Notes under the pieces: generated by a model
Told to the model about the DNA's origin: nothing
What the model saw: only the letters and a program-made list of their open reading frames with translations
The model's database searches: none
Assembly (NCBI RefSeq): GCF_003590795.1
Contig: NZ_QYUL01000001.1
Location: 1,443,001-1,507,000 of the forward strand
DNA from: Azospirillum cavernae
GTDB taxonomy: Bacteria; Pseudomonadota; Alphaproteobacteria; Azospirillales; Azospirillaceae
Direction of reading: 5' to 3'
Length of the DNA: 64,000 nucleotides
Program-made: the position numbers and the translations under genes
In this document: positions 63,078 to 64,000 of the stretch, piece by piece
Layout of the letters: every line of letters starts with the position of its first letter
How positions within the stretch are numbered: the stretch's first letter is position 1

Positions 63078-64000
63078 TCAGCCCGGCTGCGCTTGCCGTT
63101 CCTCATGGCGGGTCTTCAACAGCGACACCACCACGCCGCCGCCGATCAACCCCAGCGTGACGCCCAGCGACAGCAGCGGATCAAGTTTGCCAAAAAACTC
63201 CGTGTAGAAAATTTTGGCCCCGATGAAAACCAGGACCAGGGCCAGCGCGACCTTCAGATAGCGGAAGCGGTGGACCATCGCCGCCAGCGCGAAATAGAGC
63301 GCCCGCAGCCCCAGAACCGCAAAAATATTGCTGGTGTAGACCAGATAGGGATCCGTGGTGATGGCGAAGACCGCCGGAACGCTGTCCACGGCAAAGACCA
63401 GATCGGCCAGTTCGACCATCACCAGCGCCAGAAGCAGCGGCGTCGCCATCCAGCGCGCGCCGCCTCGGCCCCTCGCGTCGGGCTGCTTGACGAAGAAGTG
63501 ATGCCCGTGGAAGCCGTCCGTCACCGGCAAACGCCGCTTGAGAAAGGTCAGAACCGGGTTGTGGGCGATGTCCGGCTCGCTGTCCGCCGACACCAGCATC
63601 TTGACCCCGGACAGCAACAGGAACGCGCCGAAGAGATAGAGGATCCAGTGGAATTCCGCGATCAGGGCGGCGCCGGCGCCGATCATCAGACCGCGCAGGA
63701 CGACCACCCCCAGAATGCCCCAGAACAACACCCGGTGCTGCACGGCGCGTGGCACGGCGAAATAGGTGAAGATGAGGGAAATGACGAACACATTGTCGAG
63801 CGACAGGCTCTTTTCAACGAAATAGCCGGTGTAATACAGCAAAGCCGCCTCGTCGCCCAACGACCACCAGATCCAGCCGCCGAACAGCAGGGCGATGGCG
63901 ATGTAAAAGGCCGACAACTTCAGGCTTTCCACCACGCCGATGTCATGGTCGCGGCGGTTGAGAACCCCCAGGTCAAGGGCCAGCAGCCCAACAACGACGC
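63078..64000 (-). CDS. TerC-family membrane protein, 5' end cut by window
   Basis: The minus frame is open to the window edge, so the start is outside. The visible protein has about eight membrane segments. TerC motifs are LALDLGVLNRR near the edge, SLDNVFVISLIF and ADLVFAVDSVPAVFAIT, with conserved Asp residues in the membrane. TerC proteins are implicated in metal (manganese) efflux or metalation. A GTG at 63935 begins a shorter ORF but would lose conserved N-terminal residues. Confidence 0.9.
   Translation of the reverse strand, partial: VVVGLLALDLGVLNRRDHDIGVVESLKLSAFYIAIALLFGGWIWWSLGDEAALLYYTGYFVEKSLSLDNVFVISLIFTYFAVPRAVQHRVLFWGILGVVVLRGLMIGAGAALIAEFHWILYLFGAFLLLSGVKMLVSADSEPDIAHNPVLTFLKRRLPVTDGFHGHHFFVKQPDARGRGGARWMATPLLLALVMVELADLVFAVDSVPAVFAITTDPYLVYTSNIFAVLGLRALYFALAAMVHRFRYLKVALALVLVFIGAKIFYTEFFGKLDPLLSLGVTLGLIGGGVVVSLLKTRHEERQAQPG

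Overview
The window is GC-rich alphaproteobacterial chromosome, most like Rhodospirillales. Supporting signs are the dcw gene order, the alphaproteobacterial lpxC-bamD-recN-ligA neighbourhood, CheZ-type phosphatases beside CheY, a CtrA-like box, and intergenic palindromes of a style common in this group. The genus cannot be fixed from the sequence alone. No rRNA, tRNA, CRISPR array, prophage or insertion sequence was recognised.

Layout. 1-18.3 kb (+) is an almost complete division and cell-wall (dcw) cluster: rsmH (last codons only), ftsL, ftsI, murE, murF, mraY, murD, ftsW, murG, an unknown 85-aa gene, murC, murB, ddl, ftsQ, ftsA, a possible 39-aa micro-gene, and ftsZ. It is chained by ATGA or longer overlaps and closed by a terminator. 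lpxC (+) follows, with its own terminator. A hemerythrin (-), ligA (-), an unknown protein (+), a ParE-type toxin-antitoxin pair (+), recN (-) and bamD (-) come next. 26.8-29.2 kb (-) holds cheY and two CheZ-like phosphatases. 29.4-37.5 kb (-) holds an aminopeptidase P, prmA, a secreted phosphoesterase, an unknown protein and pcrA/uvrD.

37.7-43 kb is the accessory-looking stretch: yccF, a low-complexity SGD-repeat protein, a tandem pair of cyclase-like (DUF3095-type) genes separated by a compound palindromic element, a CBS-pair protein, and a small PilZ-like protein behind a CtrA-like box. mutL follows. The branched-chain amino-acid genes ilvB-ilvN-ilvC (-), an aminotransferase and miaA (-) lie at 45-51 kb. 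A complete late queuosine operon, queA-tgt-queF-queG (+), lies at 51.7-55.4 kb. The right end has an Eis-like acetyltransferase, a chemoreceptor, a CYTH protein, two tiny membrane proteins, acetoacetyl-CoA synthetase, a HAD phosphatase and a TerC-family protein cut by the window edge.

How the genes work together. The first 18 kb builds UDP-MurNAc-pentapeptide and lipid II and assembles the divisome. CheY, the two CheZ-like proteins and the chemoreceptor point to a motile cell with phosphatase-terminated chemotaxis. The most unusual observation is that the second CheZ-like protein ends in four copies of a peptide resembling the CheY-binding peptides of FliM and CheZ. Other points to check are the tandem cyclase-like pair with its intervening palindrome, two uncharacterised small ORFs inside the dcw cluster, an unexplained strong terminator between miaA and queA, and a gene that appears to lack a standard start codon.
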